Assembly (NCBI GenBank): GCA_030667885.1 | Contig: DAOUVA010000365.1 | Location: 1 to 5,038 of the forward strand | DNA: 5,038 bases | Source: Phycisphaerae bacterium | GTDB lineage: Bacteria; Planctomycetota; Phycisphaerae; Sedimentisphaerales; Anaerobacaceae | Direction of reading: 5' to 3' | Shown: positions 1 through 5,038 of the stretch, in pieces | Numbering within the stretch: the stretch's first letter is position 1 | Layout of the letters: the number at the start of each line of letters is the position of its first letter | The notes under the pieces: generated by a model | Seen by the model: only the letters and a program-made list of their open reading frames with translations | What the model was told of the DNA's origin: nothing | Databases searched by the model: none | Translations under genes and position numbers: made by a program

Positions 1-661
1 CATCCGGCAACTCGAAGAAAACGAGAGTATCCGGGCGGTCTGCAATTGTTTTACGAATCTTTTGCATAAACTCCAGTGTCGGAGCTGTATGTTCGAGGGT
101 ATGGCGGCAGCAAATGACATCGGCTTCGAGATGTGAGTACTTTGGCGAGTAAAAATCCTGAATAAATTCTATGCGAGAGCCGGTTGTGTCCGGATTACGT
201 TCGGGCACATACGCCGGATCAATCCCAATTCCTCTGTTGTTACCTAACCGGCACATCAATGCGAGAAACTCTCCTTTACCGCATCCAATTTCGAGAATTG
301 TTTTGTTGTGAATGTCATACTTATCGATAATTTTCTGCGCCAACGATTTAGCGAAAGAGTTGAAGCATGCTGAAAAACCCTGGGTTTCCTCGTAACTGGT
401 GTTGTAGTTGTGAAGCCCGGAATCAAAGCGCACGTTGCTTATGAACCTGCAATTCGGACAGAATCCGAGCTGGAGATCACTTGTGGGATATCTCTGAGCC
501 TCCTCTTTGCTCGACATCAACAGGCAGCTATGGACGGGAATATCTGTAACGGTATAGAATACAGAAAGTTCTTTTGAATTGCAGTTTGGACAGGCATAGT
601 TACTCTGCTCAAAAACTTCGAAAGAAACCTCTTTTGGCAATTTCAATGTCACTTCGCCCAT
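1..661 (-). CDS. Class I SAM-dependent methyltransferase with N-terminal four-cysteine site (3' part outside the window)
   Basis: The first 220 codons are present and the gene runs off the left edge. The N-terminal part has two CPNC knuckles (Cys24/Cys27 and Cys68/Cys71), the likely zinc site of sugar C-methyltransferases. A Rossmann SAM-binding core follows: motif I LEIGCGKGEF at about residues 123-132, the acidic end of strand 2 in GIGIDPAY (Asp148), and a CRHTLEHT stretch at about 185-192. The last visible residues are FFELPD. A complete member would be about 400 residues with a further C-terminal domain, so roughly half is visible. The ATG at 661 is chosen because AGGAG lies five bases upstream and the previous gene ends eight bases away. 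It is the last visible gene of the CDP-sugar operon and probably methylates a nucleotide sugar in the cytoplasm; the acceptor, and whether methylation is on C or O, is inference. Confidence 0.88.
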   Translation of the reverse strand, partial: MGEVTLKLPKEVSFEVFEQSNYACPNCNSKELSVFYTVTDIPVHSCLLMSSKEEAQRYPTSDLQLGFCPNCRFISNVRFDSGLHNYNTSYEETQGFSACFNSFAKSLAQKIIDKYDIHNKTILEIGCGKGEFLALMCRLGNNRGIGIDPAYVPERNPDTTGSRIEFIQDFYSPKYSHLEADVICCRHTLEHTAPTLEFMQKIRKTIADRPDTLVFFELPD

Positions 662-666
662 ATCAA

Positions 667-672
667 CTCCTA
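667..672 (-). promoter_or_regulatory. Overlapping TAG stop and Shine-Dalgarno (between the two methyltransferases)
   Basis: The minus-strand hexamer TAGGAG again joins the stop of the upstream gene (670-672) to the AGGAG site of the next gene, here five bases before the ATG at 661. It fixes the start of the left-edge methyltransferase and suggests that ribosomes ending one gene begin the next. Confidence 0.8.
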
Positions 673-1926
673 AACGATTACCGGTTCTGGAATCGGAATT
701 ACAAACTTGCCTCCTTTGTCCCTAAAGGCGGCTTCCTGAGACAGGATTTCGTCTTTGAAGTTCCAGGGCAAGAGAACGACATAATCTGGCAACTCCTTCT
801 CAAGCCGCGATGGATCACACACAGGGATGTGCAGACCAGGCATGTATTTGCCCTGTTTGTGGATATTTCGATCAACGACATAGTCAATCACATCCGGCCC
901 GATTCCTATGAAGTTCAGCATAATTGCTCCCTTAGCGGCGGCACCGTAAGCGGCGATGGTTTTGCCTTTCGCTTTTTGGCCATGAAGGAGTTTTCTCATC
1001 TGCTGGCGAATATTCTGAACCTTATCGCCGAAACCTTCATAGTACTGGTACTTGTCCACTGCCAGTTGCTGTTCTTGTGTTAGAAGTGCCTGGACTGATT
1101 CCTGTACGTTTTCCCTGCTATCAACGTATAGTCGCAGCGAACCACCATGAATGGGCAGCCGTTCGATGTCGTTAAGATGCAGCCCGTTTTGACGGAAAAG
1201 GCGATCAAGAGCGGTCACTGAGAAATAGCACAAATGCTCATGATATATCGTATCGAACTCGCAATAGTCAATCAAATCCTTTATGTACGGCACCTCAATG
1301 ACAGCCAATCCTTCGTCCTTTAGCAGGATACGAATTCCCTGTATAAAACCGTTTGTATCGGGTACATGAGCCAGCACATTGTTTGCGTGGACTACATCGG
1401 CCCGGCGTCCCTCCTTTGCCAATTGTCGGGCAAGGTCCGGTGTAAAAAACGAACACAGTGTGGGTACTCCGGCTTTTTCGGCGGACTTAGCCGGTCCCTC
1501 GGCAGGGTCGATGCCCAGACATGGGATGCCGTTTTCGAGGTAGTTCTTAAGTAAGTAGCCGTCGTTACTTGCCAGCTCAACAACAAAACTGTCAGCGTTC
1601 AGTTTGCATTTTTGAATCAAAGACAGAACATTCTTGCGTGAATGTTCCAGAAGGGTATCGGAAAATGATGAGTAGTAAGGGTAATCCTCGCAGAAAAGTT
1701 TTTCCGGAGGTACCGTCTCCAGTATCTGGACTAGCGAACATCGTGGGCAGTACGCCAATTCAAGCGGGAACTTATCTTCGGAATCGGCAAGTTGTGCCTC
1801 AGTAAGCAGGCCATCGGATAAGGGCATCATCCCAAGATCCAGCACACCGATTAAACCGGCTTGTTTGCAGGATCGACAATGTGCCTGCCGGCATCGTTGC
1901 TCGAAAATGTTAGTAATAGTAACCAT
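670..1926 (-). CDS. NovU/TylCIII-type nucleotide-sugar C-methyltransferase
   Basis: A 418-residue protein, the usual length for SAM-dependent C-methyltransferases acting on 4-keto nucleotide sugars (TylCIII, NovU, TcaB9, KijD1). Three domains can be read. An N-terminal zinc-binding domain has Cys17/Cys20 and Cys60/Cys63. The SAM-binding core has VVELASNDGYLL at about 115-126 and GIDPA at 138-142. The C-terminal Rossmann-like domain has AAYGAAAKG at about 326-334 and DYVVDRN. The YHEH motif at 228-231 matches the family's catalytic Tyr/Glu/His cluster (Tyr222, Glu224, His225 in KijD1/TcaB9). Family knowledge predicts transfer of methyl to carbon 3 next to a 4-keto group. The start at 1926 keeps the first zinc pair, but its ribosome binding site is weak (a GGGA far upstream), so translation may depend on coupling to the epimerase gene 20 bases away. 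Function is firm; the exact sugar substrate is not. Confidence 0.92.
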   Translation of the reverse strand: MVTITNIFEQRCRQAHCRSCKQAGLIGVLDLGMMPLSDGLLTEAQLADSEDKFPLELAYCPRCSLVQILETVPPEKLFCEDYPYYSSFSDTLLEHSRKNVLSLIQKCKLNADSFVVELASNDGYLLKNYLENGIPCLGIDPAEGPAKSAEKAGVPTLCSFFTPDLARQLAKEGRRADVVHANNVLAHVPDTNGFIQGIRILLKDEGLAVIEVPYIKDLIDYCEFDTIYHEHLCYFSVTALDRLFRQNGLHLNDIERLPIHGGSLRLYVDSRENVQESVQALLTQEQQLAVDKYQYYEGFGDKVQNIRQQMRKLLHGQKAKGKTIAAYGAAAKGAIMLNFIGIGPDVIDYVVDRNIHKQGKYMPGLHIPVCDPSRLEKELPDYVVLLPWNFKDEILSQEAAFRDKGGKFVIPIPEPVIV

Positions 1927-1946
1927 AAGGATTTTTTCTTTTCCCG

Positions 1947-2999
1947 CTATTTTTCTATGTTTGTGAACGAATCCTGCCCCTGAAACCGCAGGTTTGCATC
2001 AAGAATACCATCTTCGATAAGTTTGCGAACATGGCCGATCCTCTGGTATCTGGGTCCTTCAAAGTCTTCTAATGTTATGCTGTTGTCCTTGTATGCTTCA
2101 TAAAGCTCCTGAGCGCCGCGGCGAGCATCCCATTGTGGTTGAAAACTCGGCAGCACTTTAGGCAGTTTGTCACAATTAACACGGTAGTTCCGCGTGTCCG
2201 GCGAAGCACCGTCGGCAAACTGAACTTTACAACCGGGTATTGTTTCACCAACTATCCTGGCGATATCCCTGACTTGCAGGTTTTCGTGGGTAAGACCAAC
2301 ATTGAAAGCCTCGTTGTGAATCAGCTCACGGGGAGCATTAATCACGGCGACAAATGCGCGAGCTATGTCCTGTATATGCACAATAGGCCTCCATGGACTG
2401 CCGTCGCTCTTCATCAATATATTGTCTGTAGTAAATGCCCATGCTGTGAGATTGTTTAGCACCAGATCAAAACGTAAACGCGGCGAAACACCATAAGCCG
2501 TGGCATTGCGCAAGAAGGTAGGCGAAAAATCATCATCTGCCAGGGCCGATACGTCGCGCTCTGTCCATACCTTTGACCGGCCATAAGGCGTCACTGGATT
2601 GAATGGGGCCTCTTCTGTGAGCATATCATCTCCCGCCGCTCCATAACAACTACAGGAAGAGGAAAACACATAGCGCCTGACTCCGGCCTTCTTAGCCAGC
2701 ACGGCAAGCCTGACCGAAGCTCTGTGATTAATCTCATACGTCAATTCCGGATTAAAATCACCGAGGGGATCGTTCGACAGACCAGCCAGATGGCATACGG
2801 CATCAAAACCCTTCAGGTCGGCAATCTCCACATCTCGTATGTCCTTGCAAATATTCGGAACTTCCACCGGGTCGTCGCCGAATGTGCAGGAACGGTAAAG
2901 GTCGCTGTCTAATCCAACAACATCATAGCCTTCGGAAATAAAAACAGGTACAATGACCGTTCCGATATAGCCCAAATGTCCCGTAACTAATACTCGCAT
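1947..2999 (-). CDS. Extended-SDR NAD-dependent nucleotide-sugar epimerase/dehydratase/reductase
   Basis: A 350-residue extended short-chain dehydrogenase/reductase. The N-terminal Rossmann fold starts at once with GHLGYIG (residues 7-13, GxxGxxG). Asp31 ends strand 2, which favours NAD(H). Further on are a DIRD cofactor loop (53-56), HLAGLSNDP (70-78), the active-site serine strand SSSCSCYG (113-120, Ser115 equivalent to GalE Ser124) and the catalytic pair YGRSK (Tyr139, Lys143). The C-terminal half, with LRNATAYGVSPR and WRPIVHIQDIARAF, is the substrate-binding part typical of GalE-like enzymes near sugar methyltransferases. It acts in the cytoplasm, probably epimerising or reducing a keto intermediate of the CDP-sugar; which reaction cannot be told from sequence. 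The open frame extends to an ATG at 3053 inside the previous gene, but the fold begins at the ATG at 2999, which has AGGAG ten bases upstream. The gap to the upstream gene is 13 bases. Confidence 0.92.
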   Translation of the reverse strand: MRVLVTGHLGYIGTVIVPVFISEGYDVVGLDSDLYRSCTFGDDPVEVPNICKDIRDVEIADLKGFDAVCHLAGLSNDPLGDFNPELTYEINHRASVRLAVLAKKAGVRRYVFSSSCSCYGAAGDDMLTEEAPFNPVTPYGRSKVWTERDVSALADDDFSPTFLRNATAYGVSPRLRFDLVLNNLTAWAFTTDNILMKSDGSPWRPIVHIQDIARAFVAVINAPRELIHNEAFNVGLTHENLQVRDIARIVGETIPGCKVQFADGASPDTRNYRVNCDKLPKVLPSFQPQWDARRGAQELYEAYKDNSITLEDFEGPRYQRIGHVRKLIEDGILDANLRFQGQDSFTNIEK

Positions 3000-3009
3000 A
3001 TCAGCTTTA

Positions 3010-3015
3010 CTCCTA
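3010..3015 (-). promoter_or_regulatory. Overlapping TAG stop and Shine-Dalgarno (cytidylyltransferase to epimerase junction)
   Basis: The minus-strand hexamer TAGGAG contains the stop codon of the cytidylyltransferase gene (3013-3015) and the AGGAG ribosome binding site of the epimerase gene. Spacing to its ATG at 2999 is ten bases, slightly long. The arrangement supports 2999 rather than 3053 as the start and fits translational coupling. Confidence 0.75.
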
Positions 3016-3780
3016 TATTTTCCAGGGGGCGTTGCCCGAATCCCACAACCCATTTAGCAGACTTTTATCGCGAAGCGTATCCATACACTGCCAAAAACCT
3101 GTGTGCTTATAAGCCATCAATTGCCCGTCTTTAGCCAGACGTTCCATTGGCTCTTTTTCCCATACTGTCTGATCGCCTTGAATATAATCAAAAACACCCG
3201 GCTCAAGGACAAAGAACGCACCGTTGATCCAGCCTTCGCTGGTTTGTGGCTTCTCTGAAAATTCCACAATCTTATTGTCATCGAGGTCGAGATGGCCGAA
3301 GCGGGCGGTTGGTCGAACTGCTGTTAGTGTTGCCAGCTTGCCGTGCGATTTGTGAAACTTTAGCAGCTCGTCAAGATTCACGTTTGAAATCCCGTCACCC
3401 CACGTCAGCATGAATGTTTGATTGTCAAGGTATGGTCCCAAACGCTTAATCCGGCCTCCGGTCAATGTTGCCAGGCCGGTATCAATGAGATCAACGGTCC
3501 ATTTGGGGTGGAAATCATTGCTATGTTTGTGCACATCGCCGTTCTGGATGTTTACTGTCAGATTGCTATAAAGAGTGCAATAATCTGTAAAATACTTCTT
3601 GATGTACACTCCCTTATATCCCAGGGCGATCACAAACTCCTGGTAATTGTAATGTGAGTAATGCTTCATGATATGCCAAAGGATGGGCATACCCCCTATT
3701 TCCACCATCGGCTTCGGCCTGATAACTGTCTCTTCTTCAAGCCTCGTGCCAACGCCGCCTGCAAGGATGGCAACCTTCAC
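3013..3780 (-). CDS. rfbF: Glucose-1-phosphate cytidylyltransferase
   Basis: A 255-residue protein matching the length of RfbF/DdhA/AscA enzymes (about 257). They make CDP-glucose and pyrophosphate from CTP and alpha-D-glucose 1-phosphate, the entry step to CDP-linked deoxy and branched sugars. Visible motifs are the nucleotide-binding LAGGVGTRL (6-14) followed by RPKPMVEIGG (21-30), WGDG with Asp129, and GFWQCMD with Asp234. These two aspartates sit where Salmonella RfbF has its metal ligands Asp131 and Asp236, both shifted by two. The VDLIDTG stretch (96-102) is also typical. Translation starts at GTG, with a consensus AAGGAGGT four bases upstream, the strongest start signal in the window. 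It is the first gene of the visible operon. The usual partner, CDP-glucose 4,6-dehydratase (rfbG), is not next to it; the epimerase gene follows instead. Confidence 0.96.
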   Translation of the reverse strand: MKVAILAGGVGTRLEEETVIRPKPMVEIGGMPILWHIMKHYSHYNYQEFVIALGYKGVYIKKYFTDYCTLYSNLTVNIQNGDVHKHSNDFHPKWTVDLIDTGLATLTGGRIKRLGPYLDNQTFMLTWGDGISNVNLDELLKFHKSHGKLATLTAVRPTARFGHLDLDDNKIVEFSEKPQTSEGWINGAFFVLEPGVFDYIQGDQTVWEKEPMERLAKDGQLMAYKHTGFWQCMDTLRDKSLLNGLWDSGNAPWKI

Positions 3781-4214
3781 TATTACCTCCTTAAAAATTG
3801 TGTTAATTTTTATTGTTCAACAGATGATTGCCATTGCCCGTGCCTGTGCTTAAATCCTTCTAATACATGGCCTTGATTCGGGCTTCCTGGAAATCTGATA
3901 CTCTATACACTCTAAGTTCATCGTCCTGCATAACTGCAAGCACTAACGTCTCTTAAGTATGAAAGTCGTCGTCCGAAAATACAGATGTATTTCTCGCCGT
4001 AACCTATAATACTTCGTTCGGTATATCGGCAAAAAAGTCAGGTTGAGATAGAAAAAACTCAAGGGCGATAGGATGATGGCAGATGCGAGTTAAATTGACT
4101 CCAGTTTTCCCGGCTGGCTGAGGGCCCTGACCAAAGGTTCCGGAAAAAACGTTGTTATTAGCACCTCAGGTAGATTAGTGCATCCTCTCTTATCAAAGTG
4201 CTTAATACTATAGG
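3781..4214. other. Gene-poor leader region upstream of the sugar operon
   Basis: About 430 bases with no gene I can support. All frames on both strands are broken by stops within about 50 codons. The minus strand holds several short open stretches with amino-acid-like composition, for example 3860-3943, which ends in the residues SDFQEARIKAMY, and another ending in DFFADIPNEVL at about 4008. None has a ribosome binding site or a family I recognise. The operon promoter is expected here or further right, but no convincing -35/-10 pair was found. A weak TATTAT lies at 4006-4011 on the minus strand, with a poor TTGCCG 15 bases upstream. No strong terminator is visible. Confidence 0.5.
3785..3792 (-). 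promoter_or_regulatory. Consensus Shine-Dalgarno of the cytidylyltransferase gene
   Basis: Read on the minus strand this is AAGGAGGT, an essentially full match to the 16S anti-Shine-Dalgarno, with AATA before the start codon. It decides the GTG at 3780 as the start: there is no ATG in a better position, and the first residues (MKVAILAGG) are exactly the family N-terminus. The other three genes have shorter or weaker sites. Confidence 0.9.
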
Positions 4215-4382
4215 TTAGTCATACTCAACTACCACATAGACATAATCCATCATTGTTTTGCTGTTAGAAAAGTTATTATTATTCTTAACCTGTAGCTGAA
4301 GTGAATTTATCTTTTCGGCTGTATCTACGACACTTGTAACATCCCATGCATCAACAGTCTCATTTGTTTCTCCTTCATGCAT
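4215..4382 (-). pseudogene. Fragment resembling the C-terminal end of a beta-sandwich surface-protein domain
   Basis: A 55-codon minus-strand frame from ATG at 4382 to TAA; the frame is open from 4415. The protein reads as real coding sequence: DAWDVTSVVDTAEKINSLQL, then four consecutive asparagines, then SKTMMDYVYVVVEYD at the very end. The alternating pattern of the last 15 residues, closing in a DYVYVxVEY strand, resembles the terminal beta strand of repeated domains in large secreted or surface proteins. That resemblance is from memory of such sequences, not a search. Nothing upstream in the same frame continues the domain, and no signal peptide is present, so this looks like the 3' remnant of a longer gene. 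AAAGG lies five bases before the ATG, so a small expressed protein cannot be excluded. Confidence 0.42.
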
Positions 4383-4433
4383 CGGAGCCTTTAAACATCT
4401 ACAATTCCCACCAGATCAGGATACAGTTTTTGG

Positions 4434-4460
4434 ACCTCATTTGAGGTGATTTTTAGTTTT
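4434..4460 (+). terminator. Weak terminator-like inverted repeat
   Basis: ACCTCA and TGAGGT (4434-4447) form a short perfect inverted repeat separated by two bases; in RNA this is a five-pair stem with a four-base loop. On the plus strand it is followed by GATTTTTAGTTTT, a U-rich tract. No plus-strand gene is seen upstream for it to end, and it overlaps a minus-strand coding-like frame, so the call is tentative. Confidence 0.2.
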
Positions 4461-4498
4461 GTTTGTAAGCTGGTTTGTAAGCGTCATTTGTCGCTTGC
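4461..4498. repeat. 12-bp tandem duplication next to a hairpin
   Basis: GTTTGTAAGC occurs at 4461-4470 and 4473-4482, a 12-bp tandem period. In the minus-strand frame it encodes AYKP followed by AYKQ. The second copy leads into an inverted repeat, GTAAGCG (4477-4483) with CGCTTGC (4492-4498), which makes a seven-pair stem with one G-T pair and an eight-base loop. No T-run follows, so it is not a standard terminator. Confidence 0.5.
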
Positions 4499-4530
4499 GG
4501 TAAGTCACTATTCGGCAGAGGCTTAGCATT

Positions 4531-4716
4531 TTGAGGCAACGGACTATCAATCCGATGCCCTGTTTTCATAGCGAAAGGCTGTACGAAGAGCTTTATATGC
4601 AGATTAAGCGGTGGACTTACAAGGGCAAGCCCACGAAGAAGGCACGAAAGCTGAAAATCCTCGAAAAGGGAATGGCTGTGAGGGCTGATGTGTATGACCT
4701 GCTTCTGAAGCGATAG
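4531..4716 (+). CDS. Short Lys/Arg-rich ORF, hypothetical
   Basis: A plus-strand frame of 61 codons if read from TTG at 4531. In-frame ATGs are at 4555 and 4597; the latter gives 39 residues and has GAAGAG six bases upstream. The frame is open from 4504. The second half is very basic and looks coding, with KRWTYKGKPTKKARKLKILE followed by KGMAVRADVYDLLLKR. Third positions in this part are often G or C, unlike the AT-rich surroundings. I do not recognise the family. A basic, probably helical peptide of this kind could be a nucleic-acid-binding protein or the 3' end of a truncated gene. The antisense frame at 4604-4897 looks like its shadow. Confidence 0.35.
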   Translation: MRQRTINPMPCFHSERLYEELYMQIKRWTYKGKPTKKARKLKILEKGMAVRADVYDLLLKR

Positions 4717-4781
4717 AGGGTAGGGGGGATAAAATAGCTACAGGATAGCGAAACAAAGACCGCATCCATAAGCGTATGCAT

Positions 4782-4795
4782 AAATGCGCGCATTT
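4782..4795. repeat. 14-bp perfect palindrome
   Basis: AAATGCGCGCATTT is its own reverse complement. It directly follows and shares one base with another palindrome, TATGCATA (4775-4782). Such a site could be an operator for a dimeric regulator, but no gene is clearly placed to be controlled by it. Confidence 0.6.
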
Positions 4796-4859
4796 CGATT
4801 TAAAAAGAAGCATTATACTTGTTTTTAGCCAAATACACCGAGTACTAACGGTTGCAACA

Positions 4860-4893
4860 CGGTGAACCTTATAATAAAACTCGGTGAACCTTA
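4860..4893 (+). repeat. Two direct copies of a 12-bp sequence, 22 bp apart
   Basis: CGGTGAACCTTA occurs at 4860-4871 and again, exact, at 4882-4893. The 22-bp period is two helical turns, so both copies face the same side of the DNA. A further CGGT at 4849 lies exactly 11 bp before the first copy. The copies flank the AT-rich sequence ATAATAAAAC. This could be a protein-binding site (operator or transposase-binding repeat). Confidence 0.7.
4870..4875 (+). promoter_or_regulatory. Candidate -10 element between the direct repeats
   Basis: TATAAT, an exact match to the bacterial -10 consensus on the plus strand, sits at the end of the first 12-bp repeat and just before the second. The hexamer 17 bases upstream (AACGGT, 4847-4852) is a poor -35 and lies in the repeat cluster, as at promoters that need an activator. 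If real, it would drive the short plus-strand frame at 4955. AT-rich chance matches are common, so confidence is low. Confidence 0.25.
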
Positions 4894-4954
4894 ACAAAAC
4901 TTAACATTTAGCGGAGTTTCTGGAGTCCATAAAAGAGGGGGAAAACCCAGCATT

Positions 4955-5038
4955 ATGAAGGCAAAAATAAAGAAATACCAACCGAGAGCCAACGGCGCAC
5001 TCGGCGGAGTTCCTCCGGCAACTCGGGCAGGCCAATAA
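4955..5038 (+). pseudogene. Short frame resembling the C-terminal tail of an IS3/IS481-type integrase
   Basis: A 27-codon frame from ATG at 4955 to a TAA that is the last three bases of the window; it is open from 4895. The residues YQPRANGALGGVPPATRAG follow the spacing of the well-known end of retroviral-type integrase transposases (Y..RPH..LGG.PPA), with Arg-Ala-Asn in place of Arg-Pro-His. The DDE catalytic core is absent, as the preceding frame is stopped at 4892. If the match is right, this is a remnant of an insertion sequence. The start has no good ribosome binding site; a purine-rich GAGGGGG lies 14 bases away. A chance frame is the main alternative. Confidence 0.35.

Larger units (their letters stand above)
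4391..4569 (-). pseudogene. Two overlapping short coding-like frames, possible frameshifted remnant
   Basis: Two minus-strand frames lie directly upstream of the surface-protein fragment. The first (ATG at 4569, TAA at 4453-4455, 38 codons) is Pro/Asn-rich and ends AYKPAYKQN. The second, open from 4483 to the TAA at 4391-4393, includes KLKITSNEVQKLYPDLVG. The fragment at 4215-4415 lies in the third phase. Each step from one frame to the next is what a single-base loss would give, and the frames overlap by 31 and 25 bases, so all three may be one decayed gene. Alternatively they are unrelated chance frames; there is no recognised domain, and the first also faces a plus-strand ORF. Confidence 0.25.

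Noticed and set aside
574..1083. 169-codon plus-strand open frame
   Set aside because: It lies antisense to the two methyltransferase genes, has no recognisable domain, and crosses their junction. The minus-strand proteins have full family motifs.
3000..3053. Earlier ATG at 3053 for the epimerase, giving 18 extra residues
   Set aside because: The extension overlaps the cytidylyltransferase end and is out of family. The Rossmann fold begins at the ATG at 2999, which has AGGAG upstream.
3860..3943. Minus-strand mini-ORF ending SDFQEARIKAMY just before the operon
   Set aside because: It looks coding but is only 23-27 codons, has no ribosome binding site or family, and overlaps equally open frames, so it is noted only in the leader description.
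4006..4032. TTGCCG/TATTAT promoter-like pair on the minus strand
   Set aside because: The spacer is only 15 bases and both boxes have mismatches. The region is AT-rich enough for chance matches.
4141..4200. GCAC/GTGC inverted repeat followed by TTTTTT on the minus strand as a terminator
   Set aside because: The stem is only four pairs, and the T-run starts about 12 bases after it.
4604..4897. 97-codon minus-strand open frame
   Set aside because: Its composition (many Ser, Phe, Pro and Cys, no motif) looks like the reverse of the basic plus-strand ORF and AT-rich DNA, and it runs across the phased repeats and palindromes. There is no ribosome binding site.
3781..5038. CRISPR array, tRNA or rRNA genes
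   Set aside because: No regularly spaced repeats longer than 12 bp, no tRNA-like TψC (GGTTCGA) box and no conserved rRNA stretches were seen.

Overview
The window holds four genes of a surface-polysaccharide sugar operon, all on the minus strand, followed by about 1.26 kb with no clear intact gene. Reading in the direction of transcription (right to left), the operon runs: glucose-1-phosphate cytidylyltransferase (3013-3780, rfbF/ddhA type), an extended-SDR nucleotide-sugar epimerase/reductase (1947-2999), a NovU/TylCIII-type sugar C-methyltransferase (670-1926), and a second zinc-site class I SAM methyltransferase that runs off the left edge (1-661). Gaps between these genes are 13, 20 and 8 bases. 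At two junctions the upstream TAG stop is also the start of the next gene's Shine-Dalgarno sequence, which suggests a tightly coupled polycistron.

The set implies that glucose 1-phosphate is activated with CTP to CDP-glucose and then turned into a C-methylated, probably deoxygenated, branched sugar for an O-antigen, capsule or other glycan. The CDP-glucose 4,6-dehydratase normally paired with rfbF is not in the window. Since the operon continues past the left edge, it may lie there. The exact sugar product is inference.

Right of the operon (3781-5038) lies an AT-richer, gene-poor stretch with short pieces that look coding but are not whole genes. On the minus strand there is a fragment resembling the C-terminal end of a beta-sandwich surface-protein domain (4215-4382), preceded by two further short frames in different phases (4391-4569). 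On the plus strand there is a Lys/Arg-rich short ORF (4531-4716), and at the right edge a short frame resembling the C-terminal tail of an IS3/IS481-type integrase (4955-5038). Just before that frame is a cluster of CGGT repeats spaced 11 and 22 bp apart, with TATAAT between two 12-bp copies. This looks like a recombination or decay zone beside a polysaccharide locus.

The organism is a bacterium using code 11 with strong AAGGAGG-type Shine-Dalgarno signals and moderate GC content. Its phylum cannot be fixed from this sequence. I see no convincing new defence or mobile system; the most open points are the branched-sugar chemistry and the debris and repeat region on the right.
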